Source: Odobenus rosmarus divergens | Taxonomy: Eukaryota; Chordata; Mammalia; Carnivora; Odobenidae | NCBI RefSeq assembly: GCF_000321225.1 | Contig: NW_004450329.1 | Span: 1,840,138 to 1,904,137, forward strand | Direction: 5' to 3' | DNA length: 64,000 bases | In this document: positions 46,061-58,730 of the stretch, piece by piece | Layout: each line of letters opens with the position of its first letter | Position numbering within the stretch: the first letter of the stretch is position 1 | The notes under the pieces: generated by a model | Told to the model about the DNA's origin: nothing | The model's database searches: none | Seen by the model: the letters and a program-made list of their open reading frames with translations, nothing else | Translations under genes and position numbers: made by a program

Positions 46061-47300
46061 GCTGATAAATAAGAAGTCTAATAACCCATAGTGGTTCCTT
46101 TCTCTTTGTAGGCTCAAGGTCAGATAGTCTTGGAGAGGTTAGTCACTACCCCAGGAACCCTCTCTCTTTTTTCCTTCCCTTGCATTTGCTCTTAGAATGA
46201 ATGAGTCCTGTTATTGTCTGTGGGACACTTATTATTAATGTACTTCAGGCCTGATTCAACTCACATGCCCACCAGGTTTGATCCTTGCGTTAGGCCCACA
46301 CAACATTCTTTATTTTCAGTGTCATAGTCAGAGGGCAAGATGAAGCAAAGAAGAATAACACCCATCCCCTACCCCCACCCCCCAAAAAATAGTGGAGCAA
46401 GAGAAATACCTGGAGTTTCTGTGGAGTCTCTGCCCTAAGGTCTAGAGAGGGCAGAGTGTATGCTGTATATTCCAAGCCTCCTTTCTTCTCTGCCCCAACA
46501 CAGTCCATCCTGGGGGATGGTTCTAAAGCCCAGACTCCTCTCATTGTACCAGGGCAAATTACAAGAAGAGGAACACACTCTTGATCAAGGGAACCTGTTC
46601 TTTGAGACCTGACTATAGGGATGTCCACATCTTTGCCCTCTTTGTCTGTTCTAATAGTTGTTCCATTCCTTAAGATTTTGATCTCACAGTGCCCTTGACC
46701 AACAGTCCTCCTCATTGTGAGGCGGAATTACACAGTGAGGGAAGAAAACCTGATTTCTCCTAACAGCTGTCAGAACTGGTGTCCTTCAACAGCCCTTGCA
46801 TGAAGTGGACCCAGTTCCTATACCCCTTTAACCTTCGCATATTCCATTTTGTGCACATTCTCTTCAAAGTCTGATTCTCAGCACCATGCCCCATATTGCA
46901 CAGGGGTATGACTCACATACGCCACTTCTCTCCAAGACCTAGGCAATTAACTCTTATTAATACAGCCTACATTTTTGCTACTTGTTTTAACAGTCCTCAG
47001 TAAAGGAGACTGCAGCAAAGATGACACGATATATGTGGTGAGTGTCCTTCTGAAATTCAGATATGCTTATGATCGTCTCTTTTACACTTAATGGATTCCA
47101 GCACAGAATAAATAATAAAGAATTACTGCTACACAGTTGAGGCAAATTAAAGGCAATGCATTTAAGACTTCAGCAATGAATTGACTCTGGCCCTGAATAC
47201 CAATTGCAAGTCATAAAGCTAAAGTAAAATCAGGGCTTTGGCTGGAGGTCCAGGATTAAGCTGCCGAGGTGGGACCAAATTTAGGTTGAAATTATGCAGT
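46061..47300. other. Unique intron sequence next to exon B
   Basis: A 141-codon minus frame (46290-46715) has no recognised domain. No repeat recognised. Confidence 0.45.
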
Positions 47301-47372
47301 GTTCTGGAGGGCACGCATTATCCCTCTAGCCCACTGTGACACTCCATCAGACTTCATGCTGTCAGTACTCAC

Positions 47373-47597
47373 CATTTTTGCAGAGCAGGACAGCCAGGTA
47401 ATCCTGAGAAGAAGAATTGATGTAGAGCAAGAGGCTGGGCGCCTGGGCTGTCACAAAGCTAAATGCAATATTTTCCTTGGATGGAGCTGCATCTGCGTAA
47501 ATCGCTGAGGATGAGAGGCTTATATTTTTGGTCACTGGGTAGGGTTCTTGAAACATATAAGTAACTGAAGTGCCAGCCTCAAAAACAGCAGAAACCT
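47373..47597 (-). CDS. CNTNAP5: Contactin-associated protein-like 5, internal exon B (start of laminin-G domain 4)
   Basis: Internal exon of 225 bp. The acceptor is a clean pyrimidine tract ending TTTTTCAG; the donor is GTGAGTAC, a near-perfect consensus. Two bases complete the Glu codon begun by exon A, 74 full codons follow ([20 protein letters not shown] at the start, LLCKN at the end), and one base remains, so both flanking introns are phase 1. The segment covers the linker after the EGF-like domain and the first strands of the following laminin-G domain, with the typical '[18 protein letters not shown]' core. Two N-glycosylation sequons are visible (NIS and NSS), as expected for an extracellular part. 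No stop or frameshift is present. The splice phase fits exon A upstream and exon C downstream exactly, which is the strongest evidence that all three belong to one functional gene. Confidence 0.93.
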
Positions 47598-47649
47598 CTG
47601 AAAAATAGAAAAGGGGAATGCACACATTGCAACATTTAGTTGATTATTC

Positions 47650-47870
47650 AGGACAGCAATAACTGTTTATTGTTTGCTATGCATCAAGCACAGCATGAGG
47701 GTCTTTGCCTGAATTATATAATATGTTTCCCACAATAAGTTTGAAGTGGCAGAAGTCGTTACTCTTATTTACAAATAAGAAATATGAGGCTTGCAGGGGT
47801 TAAGCACTTTGAACAAGGTTGCATAGCTAAAAAAAGACAGCTGAGATTTGCATCCTGAAGTTTTGTTCAG
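47650..47870 (-). mobile_element. MIR close to exon B
   Basis: Reversed MIR: 'TTTGCTATGCATCAAGCACA', 'AAATAAGAAATATGAGGCTT', 'GGGTTAAGCACTTTGAACAA', 'GGTTGCATAGCTAAAAAAAG'. Lies about 50 bp upstream of the exon B acceptor in transcript terms. Confidence 0.7.
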
Positions 47871-48424
47871 TTTAACATACATTTGCCGTATAACTACCAT
47901 GTGCCAGGCTGATTTCTCAAGAAGCAAAGATAAACTGCCCCTGCCTCCAGCATAGTAGAGATAAATTTTATTGGGAACTTCTTAGTTTCAAAACTGAGAT
48001 TCTAGCAGTTCCAGCTTGTGTTTTTCTGGTGTGTTAGGAGGATTATGAGTGGGTCCTAAGTTACTGAGAATCGGACACTGGGAGAAGCAGTGGTAATTCT
48101 CATGGTGTTGGGTAAAATATTAGGATCTGTGGAAACAAAAGAGAGAAGCTATGGAACTAGTAGAAAAGGCATAGGTATCTAACCTCCAGACTCCATTTTC
48201 TTTTGGGTGCCTAGGAATTGGTATTCAATTCCAAAGACAGCAAAGAGTTGAACAAATAGGCCTTCCTATGGGATACAATTCCTATAGCATGACACATTGG
48301 ATGGAGTTCTGCCACCACCATGGAAAAAGGCAGCATCTACAAACCAATGACATTCAATTAGCAGGAATGTACAAATCACTCACCTTCCCTGTATCATGTG
48401 CTCACTCCAATTGTTATCCTTTTA

Positions 48425-48635
48425 GTTTGGTGGAATGAGCACAGGATTTGGCTTCTGTTCTGGATCTGAAGCCTCATTCAATACCATACTAGCTGTGTGG
48501 TCCCAGGTAAGTTAGTGAACCCCTGTGGAGACTGTTTTGTCATCTGGTAAATGGGAAACATAACACCTCCACAGTATTTCTGGGTGGCTAAGTGAGATAT
48601 TGTGTGTAGAACACTTATAAGAGATAGACACTATA
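48425..48635 (+). mobile_element. MIR
   Basis: 'CTAGCTGTGTGGTCCCAGGT', 'TCATCTGGTAAATGGGAAAC', 'TGGCTAAGTGAGATATTGTG'. Confidence 0.78.
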
Positions 48636-48639
48636 GTTG

Positions 48640-50080
48640 GATCTTGTAGGCTCTTCAGATTAGAAGAGACCTTAATCTGAACCCGTCACAGTTTCCTTCA
48701 CAGACTGTATCTGTTTGTTGACTGAATATCCATCCAAATGCTGAGATATTCTTTTCTTTCAATCCAGGCTGCTCTAAGTTCTCCTTCAATCTTATCTCTA
48801 TACAGTAATATAGTATCAGGGCATGGAGGAAAGTTTCCTTCATAGTACAACATAGCTTGGATCTGACAGCAACCCCCTACTATAAAGATAGCACAATAAT
48901 CATGAACCCATATTGGCATGATTGATTTTTCTTTTTCTGGAATGATGTAGAATTTTCCTAATTCCCCATGAAATCCCCTGGTTGAGTTGGTGGCACCCAG
49001 AACATAATCAAACCTGGCTTTCCCTTCCTAAATCTATTGCAAATTTGTTCTACCTTTGTGAAAATTCTGTAACAGCCTGTAAGAGTGCCAAAAAATTAAA
49101 GTTGCATATTTATGCATATTGCTTAGCAGATTGGGAATACCAGTTCATTTTGACTAAAGGTTCAGAGAATGTGTTCTGCATTTATTATTCGGGTTACATT
49201 AGTATTCCTGATTACAAAGATATGCGGCAGAGACTTGTGACAGTGAGGATTCTGGTTAATCATCAGCTTGATTCAAGCACTTTCCTTGAGTGAATTTCCT
49301 TAGGGACATTTGGCCTGCATTTTGAGCTACTATCTCCTAGTTAACAGAATAATGGCTTTTATTTGATGTTGTGAGTGTGTTCAAATTAACTGTAGTTCAG
49401 AGCATTCTGTTATGAATAGCATATTAGATATGGGCATATATATCACATTTTTTTCTTAATACTTAGGACAGGAAATTAAAATGCAAAGCACTTTTAAACT
49501 AGAAATATCCTACCAAATTTCTTTCTTCCTTTCTCCCTTAGCCCCAGTTCTAATTATTCTTAATGTTTAAGTATTTTAATGTTTAATATTTCGATACTGT
49601 CAATTTTAACATAAAGCTTCCTTCAGCAAAACACCTGGATTCTATTATTCTCTAAGTTTCTTATATTTTATAATCAAAGAGTTTGAGCTCCCTGAACATA
49701 TTTAAGCTCTCTGAGTGATTTGTCTGAATACACAAAACCACTGGGCCCATTAGAAGAAAAATCTTAATTTGGATGGGATCATCTATGACCATCATGCTAC
49801 TCCAAAGCCACAGAAGAAATATTAGCATTATCTATTGAGCACCTACTTGGTGGAAAGAATTATGCTGATTATGTTCTGAAAAGAAAGGACACTTATCAAA
49901 CAAAACAAAACAAAACACAATGGAAGGTAGTGTGGAGTGTGATGTGTGCAACAGAAACAATGATTCCTAGAGCTGGAGGTCTCTGTGGCTACAATAGTTT
50001 GACCAGACCTTAAAGAGGAACTCCACACTGACCAGGAATAAAGTGTGGAATGAACTAAAAGAAACAGCTAGGAAATAATG
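48640..50080. other. AT-rich intron sequence
   Basis: Only a (CAAAA)n tract at 49897-49920 is recognised. Confidence 0.45.
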
Positions 50081-50084
50081 TGGC

Positions 50085-50300
50085 ACTGAAGAGAGTGTGT
50101 CTCTGAGCCAGCTGTGGAGTCTGACAGATGGGAACTGACACTTGGCTCTGCCCCTTCTCTAACACTCTCACAGGATCCCACTCAACCTCAGCTCATGTAC
50201 AAGTAGGGATGGATTCAATCTTGCAGTAGGTAGAAGGACTGGAAGACATTATGTAGAAGCACAACACCTAGTAGGAACTCAATGGACAATAGCTGGTCTA
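50085..50300 (+). mobile_element. MIR
   Basis: 'TGAGCCAGCTGTGGAGTCTG', 'CTTGGCTCTGCCCCTTCTCT', 'CACCTAGTAGGAACTCAATG'. Confidence 0.65.
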
Positions 50301-50824
50301 AATAATAGTGATAGAATTTAGAATTAGAATAAGTGAAGGTAATGAGTAGGCTAGTGATTACCTAGAAATCAGCCAAGGTGTAATTAATTTAGCAGAACAT
50401 CAAACTAAAAATAAATGAAACAATTGGCAATTTGAATGCTGAGTGGATATTTCATAATATTAGACATTACTCATTTTTCTGATGATGATGGTCTTGTGGA
50501 TCTGTGTTTTTAATAAGCTCTTATCTCTTAGCAATACATATTGTAATATTTATAGATGAAATGATGTGATATTTGAAGTTTGCTTCAAAATAATAAAGGA
50601 GGAGAAGATGTGAGTATATAGATGAAATCAAAATGGTCATAAGTTGATCATTGTTGAAGCTAGATAATGGGTGCATGAGGGTTCTGAAACTCTTCTCCCT
50701 ACTATCACCAAGAATTGGGTCTTTTTGTAAAGAAAAGTTAAAAAAATAAGTGATACACATTGGCAGGAAGGTAAATATCAAAGAACTTTTCAACAGGTTT
50801 TTGGCAACTGGTAAGGCATACTTA

Positions 50825-52065
50825 AATATGCTGAACCCCTATGTCACACCATCTACAAAATGAACTCAAACTGGATCAAAGACTAAATGTAAAAGCAAAA
50901 CTATAAAGCTCTTAGAAGAAACCATGGACATAAGTCTTTGTGACCTTCAGTGAGGCAGATTTGTTAGACATAATACCAAAAGCACAAGCAACAAAAAGAA
51001 AACAATAAGAACCAGATGTTATAAGAATTAAAACTTTTGTGCTTCACAAGATACTATCAAGAAAATGAAAAGGGGAGAAAATACTTGCAAAGCATATATC
51101 TAATGTGAGAATTGAATTCAAAATATGCAAAGATTTCCGACAACTATACAATGAAAAGAAAAAATAACCCAATCAAAAAATGGGCAAAAACTTTAAACAT
51201 TTCGCCTAAGAAGGTATACAGTCAATAAGAACATGAAAAAATGTCCAATGTTATTAGTCATTAGTGAAATGCAAGTCAAAACCACAATGAGATACTATTT
51301 CACACAGTCACAATAAGATGTCGTTTATCAAAAGGATGGATAATAACAAGTGTTGGTGAGGATGTGGAGAAATTGGAATCCTTACACTTTGCTGGTAAGA
51401 ATGTAAAATGGAGCAGCCACTTTGAAAACAGTTTGCCAGAATCCTCAAAAAGTTAAACATATAGTTACCATATGACCCAAATAATCCCATTTCTAGGTAT
51501 ATACCCAGGAGAACAGAAAAAGTTAAATCCACACAATATGTACCTGAATGTCAATAGCAGCATTAGTTATGATAGCCAAAGAAATGGAAACATCCCAATG
51601 TCCATCAACTGATGAATACATAAACAAAATGTGCTGCATCCACAAAATGGAATAAGATACTCTTTGGAAATAAAAAAAGGAACAAAATACTGAAATGTTA
51701 AGTGCTACAACATGGATGAACCTTTGAAACATTATGCTAAGTGAAAGAAACTAGACATTAAAAGGCCACATAGTGTATGATTCCATTTATATGAAATATC
51801 CAGAATAGGTAAATCCATAGTGACAGAAAGTAAATCAGTTTTTTCCAGGCACAGAAGGGAGAGGTGAAGGAGGGGTAGCTACTAATATGTGTAAGATTCC
51901 TTTTTAGGGTGATGAAAATATTCTGAAATTAGATAATAGTGATGGTTGCACAACTTTTGTGAATTACTAAAAATCATGGCATTATACAATTTAAAAGAGT
52001 GGATTTTAGGGAAGAAAAAGAGACACACGCAAAACATTAAAAACAAACAAACAAACAAACAAACG
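50825..52065 (+). mobile_element. Old L1 (L1M-type), ORF2 C-terminal part and 3' UTR
   Basis: About 1.2 kb. Phrases typical of L1 ORF2 ends: 'CAAAAAATGGGCAAAAACTT', 'GAAATGCAAGTCAAAACCAC', 'GGATGTGGAGAAATTGGAAT', 'CCCATTTCTAGGTATATACC', 'TGGAAACATCCCAATGTCCA', then 3' UTR 'TAGTGACAGAAAGTAAATCA' and an (AAAC)n tail at 52043-52063. Frames are broken by many stops; inactive. Confidence 0.92.
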
Positions 52066-52129
52066 TGTTTGAATCCTATTACCACATTCCTATACTGAAT
52101 GAAATTAGGATGTTAAAGAGAAAAAAGAA

Positions 52130-52290
52130 ACCAAAAAGATGCTGGGTGGGTCTCCAGCCCTGACATTTATTAACAAGTCATTCAACCTCTGTGAACTTCA
52201 ATGTTCTCGATATGTTAATATCTTCCCCACTAGGTTGGCCATGAGAAATGTATGTTGTGGTCAATAATTACTATTTCATTGCATAATTAT
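52130..52290 (+). mobile_element. MIR fragment
   Basis: 'AACAAGTCATTCAACCTCTG', 'TGAACTTCAATGTTCTCGAT', 'CCACTAGGTTGGCCATGAGA'. Confidence 0.6.
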
Positions 52291-54290
52291 TATTACTCTG
52301 TACTATAATCAGAAACAGAGAGTAGGTCAATGGATCATAGTTCTGGCCCAGGCATTGGTAATTCTACCCCATATATTTCTAGTATTACACCCCCTAAAAC
52401 ACATATGCCCTGGGAAGTTAACATGGAAGGCTACCCCAGTCGAAAGCACCCTTGTTTAGGATCATCTCCTAGCTAGTGGCTCTCATTTCCATTCCAGTTT
52501 CCCCAGGCAACTGGCATGGCTAGAACACTTGGTTAAAAGTTTCATCCTACATACTTTGCAGCTACTGCGTATAAAGGGAATCATTTCCTTAGATTTATGA
52601 GAAAGAGGAGAAAGTTTGGAACTGTGAAATATGAAGCAAGCTGAAAAGGCTAAGCACATATTTGTCTATTTTGCTTATAGATTGAAGTAAAAAGTGGGGA
52701 GAGAGCACAGAGGCTATTTCAACCTATGCTGCCAAAAGATATGATGATATGGACAGAAGATAATTAATCAGAGTTGTTTCAGAAAAAAAAAAACACAAAA
52801 GCCAATTAAAAATTAAGCTAAATTTAGAACAATATGATCTATGAGATGTTTGAGCAATGTCCCTGGAGAAATGTAGAATCACACTGTTCTTCTTCTTTTT
52901 TTTTCCAAACACAGGGCTTGGGTATAGATCCTATAGAACAATGCTAGTTTACCTTTGTGAGAAGGCCTGATGGTGTTGATTTTGTATTTGCTTCTTCTGG
53001 CCGTGTGGGCCCAGACTAAGGGTGGCATTTAATTTTTTTAGGGGCAGTTATTCAGATACCTGCCCCAATGTGAAAATCCAGTGGCATTTGGCTTGTCTTA
53101 GCCTATGGTCAACACCTACTGGGATGGGGCCACTTTATGTCAAACTCCATGCAGGGCCCAACACACTGTTGGCCCTAAAATTTGTACCATTCATTTTCTC
53201 CCAAGGAGTATAATGATTCTCAACAATAATAAGCAAGTAATTCAATCTAACTGTGGAGAAGGCCAGTGTAAATTATGAAGAGCTCAAATTACAGAGTCCT
53301 TCAATGAGAACACTGGGTGTTCTCCTTTTGTCTACTGTTTTTAAGTTCCAACAGTAAATTGGACTAAATAAAGCATTGTTTGGTAGAGGTGTTTGGGAAA
53401 TGCGTTTTAATGAATTGACAAGAATTATGTATAACTGCCATCATTGTTTAAACGTAAATGGTATTTCAAAATAATTAAAACATTTTATTTTAATAGTTTA
53501 AATGCTGCTCTTGAAATATTATTTACATTATTTGCTCAACAAACATTTTTTCCCAATCAATAAAATAAACTTTAAAATCCTGCAAAGATAGATAGGAGAC
53601 CTAATCTTTTGCCCTTGTATTTGAAAAAATACTAAGTGTTTATATTGAATAATGCAATTTTATAGTTTGTAGAGTTATCTTGAATTTTTCTAGAGAATTT
53701 ACACCATGACTATCACTCCTTGTTCAAGGTATACATCCATCATGGTTAGTTTTATCAATGCAATGAATTCATAAGACAGGAGAGGATAGAGAAAGACCCT
53801 GGGACAGGGATTTTGATCCCTGTGTTCCATTCCCAGCCCCTTGATCAACCAAATATGAATCTCCAGGCAGGGCTTTTAAAGCTTCAGACTCCACTCACAT
53901 CACCTGCATAATAGGGAGATTTTACTAGATGCATGGTATTGTTTCTCCTGACTTACCTATAAATTCCCTGTTGTAAAAATACTTTAAAATGACTCAAGCA
54001 TCCCTAAGACTCTTCCAGGGGTAGAATCTATAATGTTGCCATTACATGCATGGGCTAAGGAATTGGGACTGGAAAGATTAGTGCGTCCCTCGAGATCGGG
54101 CTGATACAACAGAGATGAAAGTCCATCTCTCTCAGGGTTCAGCTGGCCCCAGCCAAGGAGAGTGTGTTGCACTGTTACTAACCACCCTGTTCAGTTGCAC
54201 TGCCAGTGTCCACACACAGTGAAAATGGCTATATGCAATTATGTTGAGGGGCTACACAGAGTCTTTACACAGAGCAAAATTGAAGAAGGT
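52291..54290. other. Unique intron sequence, no gene seen
   Basis: AT-rich; no repeat identified with confidence. Extends to about 100 bp from the exon A donor. Confidence 0.45.
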
Positions 54291-54303
54291 AAGAGATCAC
54301 TTA

Positions 54304-54711
<408 letters not shown>

Positions 54712-54891
54712 TTAAGCACTATTCTGTTGTCATGCTGTGTTGAGCTTTTCCATTACAGTTTCAGTGAGAATTAGGAATTCAAACAGCATGTGCAAAATGC
54801 ATGTCTTTCCAGGCAAGGAACCTCCTCACCCCTAACTCCAAACAACAACAACAAACAAAAAAAAACAAAATAAAACAAAAACAAGAAAAAA

Positions 54892-55077
54892 CAATGGGGT
54901 GTCTAGGTGTCTCAGTTGGTTGAGTGTCCGACTCTTGGTTTCCGCTCAGGTCATGATCTCAGCGCCCTGGGATTGAGCCCCATGTCTGGCTCCATGCTCA
55001 GCAGGGAGTCGGCTTGAGAATTCTCTTCCTCTGCCCCTCCCTCTGCTCTCTCTTTCAAATAAATAAATAAATCTTTG
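54892..55077 (+). mobile_element. SINEC (older subtype)
   Basis: Head 'GGGGTGTCTAGGTGTCTCAG', 'GAGTGTCCGACTCTTGGTTT', 'CAGGGAGTCGGCTTGAGAAT', (AAAT)n tail. Preceded by an A-rich CAAA tract (54840-54890). Located 270 bp upstream of exon A in transcript terms, antisense to it. Confidence 0.92.
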
Positions 55078-55139
55078 AGGAGGAAGGAAGGGAGGATGGA
55101 AGGAAGGAAGGAAGGAAGGGAGGAAAGGAGAAAGAAAAG
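55078..55139. repeat. (GGAA)n microsatellite at SINEC tail
   Basis: GGAA/GGGA units grown directly from the SINEC tail. Confidence 0.93.
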
Positions 55140-55434
55140 ATTATATTTCACATGGAATCCTATAGTTAACAATGTTTAAGACAGAAACTACAGATTGCCA
55201 TGTTTCTTGCAAATGAAATAAAATGTGTCATGACATAGTCTATAGCAGACTTTTGTCTGAAGTAGAATACTCAAGCAGGATTGTCCCTTCTGATGGTATT
55301 GGAAGCAAGCTGTTAGGCACACCAATTTAGAAAACTGCAACAAGTTTGCATTGCTCATGCAGTGCAACGCAAGCACTGGAAGGTGGGCAGGCTTTAGGAC
55401 AGACAGACATGGAGTCATACTCCATGTCACTAGC

Positions 55435-55590
55435 TGATTAGCCATGTTGACCACTAATCACCTCAGCCTTTGCTACTTGATCTGTAAATTAAGAATAATT
55501 TTGTTTAGTGTGTTTACAGTAAAGCTTAGTGAAGATCATGGAATACAGTATATACTCAATCATTATTCTTTGCTATGCCCTCTCCTGAGC
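55435..55590 (+). mobile_element. MIR fragment
   Basis: 'GACCACTAATCACCTCAGCC', 'TACTTGATCTGTAAATTAAG', 'ATACAGTATATACTCAATCA'. Confidence 0.55.
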
Positions 55591-55617
55591 CCTTAAAATA
55601 ACTCAGACAAGTAGGTT

Positions 55618-55636
55618 GTTTATATATATACATTAA

Positions 55637-55667
<31 letters not shown>

Positions 55668-55668
55668 T
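55618..55668. repeat. (TA)n(GA)n compound microsatellite
   Basis: TATATATATA, a short spacer, TATATATATATA then AGAGAGAGAGAGAGAG. Confidence 0.93.
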
Positions 55669-55669
55669 C

Positions 55670-57475
55670 TTAGCACTTATTTCCAAATTATTATTTGGAA
55701 GGCAAATTTGTCCTTTTGGATTAAAGAACAGGATTCTAACCCAACTTTCTGCTGCAGGGACATCCTGAAGTTTTCAGAGAGATTCATAATGCTTGTTACA
55801 AATTATTCAAGAATGGTGTAGATTCAAAGTGACAGAGGATTTTGTTACCATCGGAAATCCAGGACTCCACTAGCCTAAACCTCTGATAACAGAAAAATGT
55901 GCACTGAGAGACAAAAGCCAAGAAATTAAGCTAAATCCCATCAGCAGGTATTTGTTTGGTGCTCGGAATTATGGAAGATCCCAGAGAAGACACGAGTCCA
56001 GCCCACCTTTAAAGACACAAACTCTAGCCCAGATTCAACAGTGCGGGCTCAAGTCCACACACAGGAATAAATGGAGGGCACCCTCAGGTGCTCAAGATCT
56101 ACAAAGTATACTAATAGAGACAAGAACAACAGGGGCAGGACAGACTTGTCACTTATTTTCTGTATCTATCAACTCTCGTTTCTGAACCTCATTCATTTCT
56201 AGCCCTACAGCACTATTAAATCTTGGTCTAGCAATGACCAGATAAAAATATATTCCCACCAAGGTGGATACAGATGAGAATTCCAAATGTGTCATCTCAG
56301 ACCAGGAGTATAGACGTTAGACAAGAAACAAAGCAGTAAGTTAAAGAAATGAGTTAGGTAACCTAAACATTCCTGGCATCAGTCAGCCTGGCAGCGTGGA
56401 CAAGGAAATAATGGAAATGGGTTTGATGGGAGTATAGAGTGGGGTTGAGGGAGTATTGTGACTTCCCTGAATCACACAAGGTCTACAGACGCATAAATAT
56501 GGGGATGGCAGTCACTGGCTGCATCCACAGACAGACATAACGCTCCAAAACATCTTTTAATCTGAAATAATGCTGAAACTCTACTGTATTTTCAGGTCTG
56601 ATAAGTGATATTCAAAAAGGCCAGGAGGTCAAACCCAAATTGCATTCTCCTGTCTGTCTCAATTTTAGTGAGTAAATCTCCTTTTAACCACAAGATAAAT
56701 CAATTATAAATACAAGCAGATCATAAAGGAAGGCTCATTATTTCTTTCCCAGAGATTGTGCAGAATAAAGAAGGGAGGATTTATGTAATCAAATATTTTG
56801 TCTTGTTCCCCCCCCCGCCTTATTTTGCAGTCACTGCCTGCGTTAGATTTGAATAACTCTTCATATATCTTGTTAGTGGCATTTTTCTTCTAGCAGAGGT
56901 TAAGAATGCAAGATCTATTGCACATTTTCTCATGTGTGACTTAGTCAACAAGTTTATAAATGGAGACAAAAGTGGCTGGGGTGGTTTCTCTGGCAGAAAT
57001 GCACTCTTGAGTTTTGAGACATACAGAGTATGGAGAGAATGATCCAAAACAAGAGGATCACTTCACTCTGAGATGCTGACAAAACACGTGACACAAAGAA
57101 CTATGAACTAAATTGCACAATGAACTAAATTTCAGTTTTCACTTGACTGCTTTACATTCTTTAGAAAGGATAAAATCTAGAGGTCACGCTCCTTTTTTTC
57201 TTTATGGAGAAGTAATAGGTAGACTAAGAATAGAATATTTCCAGAGAGATGTTCCCCTCCTACACACTCACACCCAGTCAGGTTGTTGGTGCTTTCCATT
57301 TCCTGATGTTACCTGCTTTCTGTAGAGTTTTGTTGCAGGTGTGAATCTTCTATGAACCTTGAATACTCTACAGAGATGCAGCCACAGTCTTCCTTCCCCC
57401 TTCTTGCTCAACAGTACTTTCTCCCCAAAAAAGCGCCTTTGGATTTGCTCTTCCAGATATCTCCAATTCCATCTG
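55670..57475. other. Unique intron sequence
   Basis: No gene or repeat recognised; a C8 run occurs near 56809-56817. Confidence 0.45.
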
Positions 57476-57513
57476 CTTCTTCTTCTTCTTCTCCTTCCTC
57501 TTCCTCTTCCTTT
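57476..57513. repeat. (TTC)n pyrimidine microsatellite
   Basis: TTC and TTCCTC units, adjoining the L1 terminal scrap. Confidence 0.9.
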
Positions 57514-57560
57514 TTTTTCCAGTGTAGTTAACATACAGTGTCATCTGTTTCTTTATACAC
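57514..57560 (-). mobile_element. L1 3' terminal scrap
   Basis: 'CCAGTGTAGTTAACATACAG' and 'TGTCATCTG' equal the reversed end of a carnivore L1 3' UTR, with the TTC repeat as its tail. Confidence 0.6.
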
Positions 57561-57589
57561 CTAGATCCATGGTCCTAGTACAATCTTCC

Positions 57590-58010
57590 TCACCTCAACT
57601 TGATTCCCATCAACAACCTTCTAATTGATCTGTCTACACTCAGTCCTGACTTTTCTCATCCATTTACCCACTTTGCAATCAGAAAGATCAACCAAATTTG
57701 AAAATTTGATTCTTCCATTCCTATTTAATGCTCTTCAGAGACTACTGATTTTCCTCACGATCAAGTTCAAATTCCATCGCACAGATGATACAGTATGAAA
57801 GATCTGGCCACCACTTACCTCTTCAGCTTCCTCCTCCCACATTCCCTTCTCTGACTTCAGTGCACCAGGACTTCTGAACTACTAGTGGCTCCCCAGTCCC
57901 TTCTAGTCTGTCTTGACCAGACTTGGATCTCTTCATGCACTTTGCATTTATGTGGTATGTTATCTTCCCCATGAATTCTACAGCTCACAGTACTCTATCC
58001 CTGTGATTAC
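57590..58010 (+). mobile_element. LINE L2 fragment
   Basis: 'CAATCAGAAAGATCAACCAA', 'TAATGCTCTTCAGAGACTAC', 'ATCTGGCCACCACTTACCTC', 'TTCATGCACTTTGCATTTAT' in L2 order. Confidence 0.7.
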
Positions 58011-58549
58011 AAACACATACACCTGCACTCATATACACACATCCCTTCCCAACATATCTTCGGCCTCCCAGTATTTATTTTAATTAGTTACCAATTTTAT
58101 TTTAAATGAGAAATATTTTAAAATTCTAATAAATCTTCGAAATAATCAAATCTGTTAACCACAAACCTGCTTTCCTGCATAGCAAAGTTCAGCTGCAGCT
58201 CTTTTAAGGTAGAGTCAGTTATTTTAAGATGGGGAATCCAATCCCCACTTGGCCACTTTCTCCACCAGAACCACTTCATTCATTCATATTGCCTTTCTGG
58301 CCCTTGTAGGTATTTGGTTTTTCAACTGCTACTCTAAGATACTTTGTTCTTCACTTGTATGCATCTTGTCTAGAATTCACTAAAACATTGGAGGAAGAAG
58401 AACAACAACAAAACTCTAGCATCATCCTTAAAGCAGCTAATAGTCATGTTTTTGAGGCTTTCATTTAATCTGAAAGCTGACAGAGAATCAAAACAATGCT
58501 TCTAATTTTTCTTAAAAAAAACATTTCAAACATACTTGTATGCTAGAAA

Positions 58550-58730
58550 CTTTATCATTAACTCACTGAATACCCAAAGGAAAAGAATGTATTCTTCATA
58601 TTATTTGCATGACCTAGTTGAGGAAACATAGTGCCAGAGAGATTGCTTTGGCCAGAGTCAAGAATCAAACAGATTTTATATGGCAGAGTCAGGTGTTAAA
58701 CTGTGATCTCTTGACCTTCAAAGCCTGCAT
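58550..58730 (-). mobile_element. MIR fragment
   Basis: Reversed MIR: 'GTTGAGGAAACATAGTGCCA', 'GAGATTGCTTTGGCCAGAGT', 'GGCAGAGTCAGGTGTTAAAC'. Confidence 0.6.

Larger units (their letters stand above)
502..47372 (-). other. Intron between exons B and C, 46,871 bp, phase 1
   Basis: Bounded by donor GTGAGTAC of exon B and the AG acceptor of exon C. A scan of the supplied translations showed no further Caspr-like exon inside it, and none is needed, since the frame and the protein run straight from CKN-G to SLQ. Contents are repeats and unique AT-rich sequence, itemised separately. CNTNAP genes are known for very large introns. Confidence 0.88.

Noticed and set aside
46290..46715. 141-codon minus frame upstream of exon B on the map
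   Set aside because: No homology recognised, contains a Gly/Phe low-complexity run; the exon B to exon C protein needs no extra exon here.
51308..51732. Minus-strand open frames in the L1 region
   Set aside because: They are antisense to the L1 ORF2 remnant, whose own frame is on the plus strand and broken by stops.
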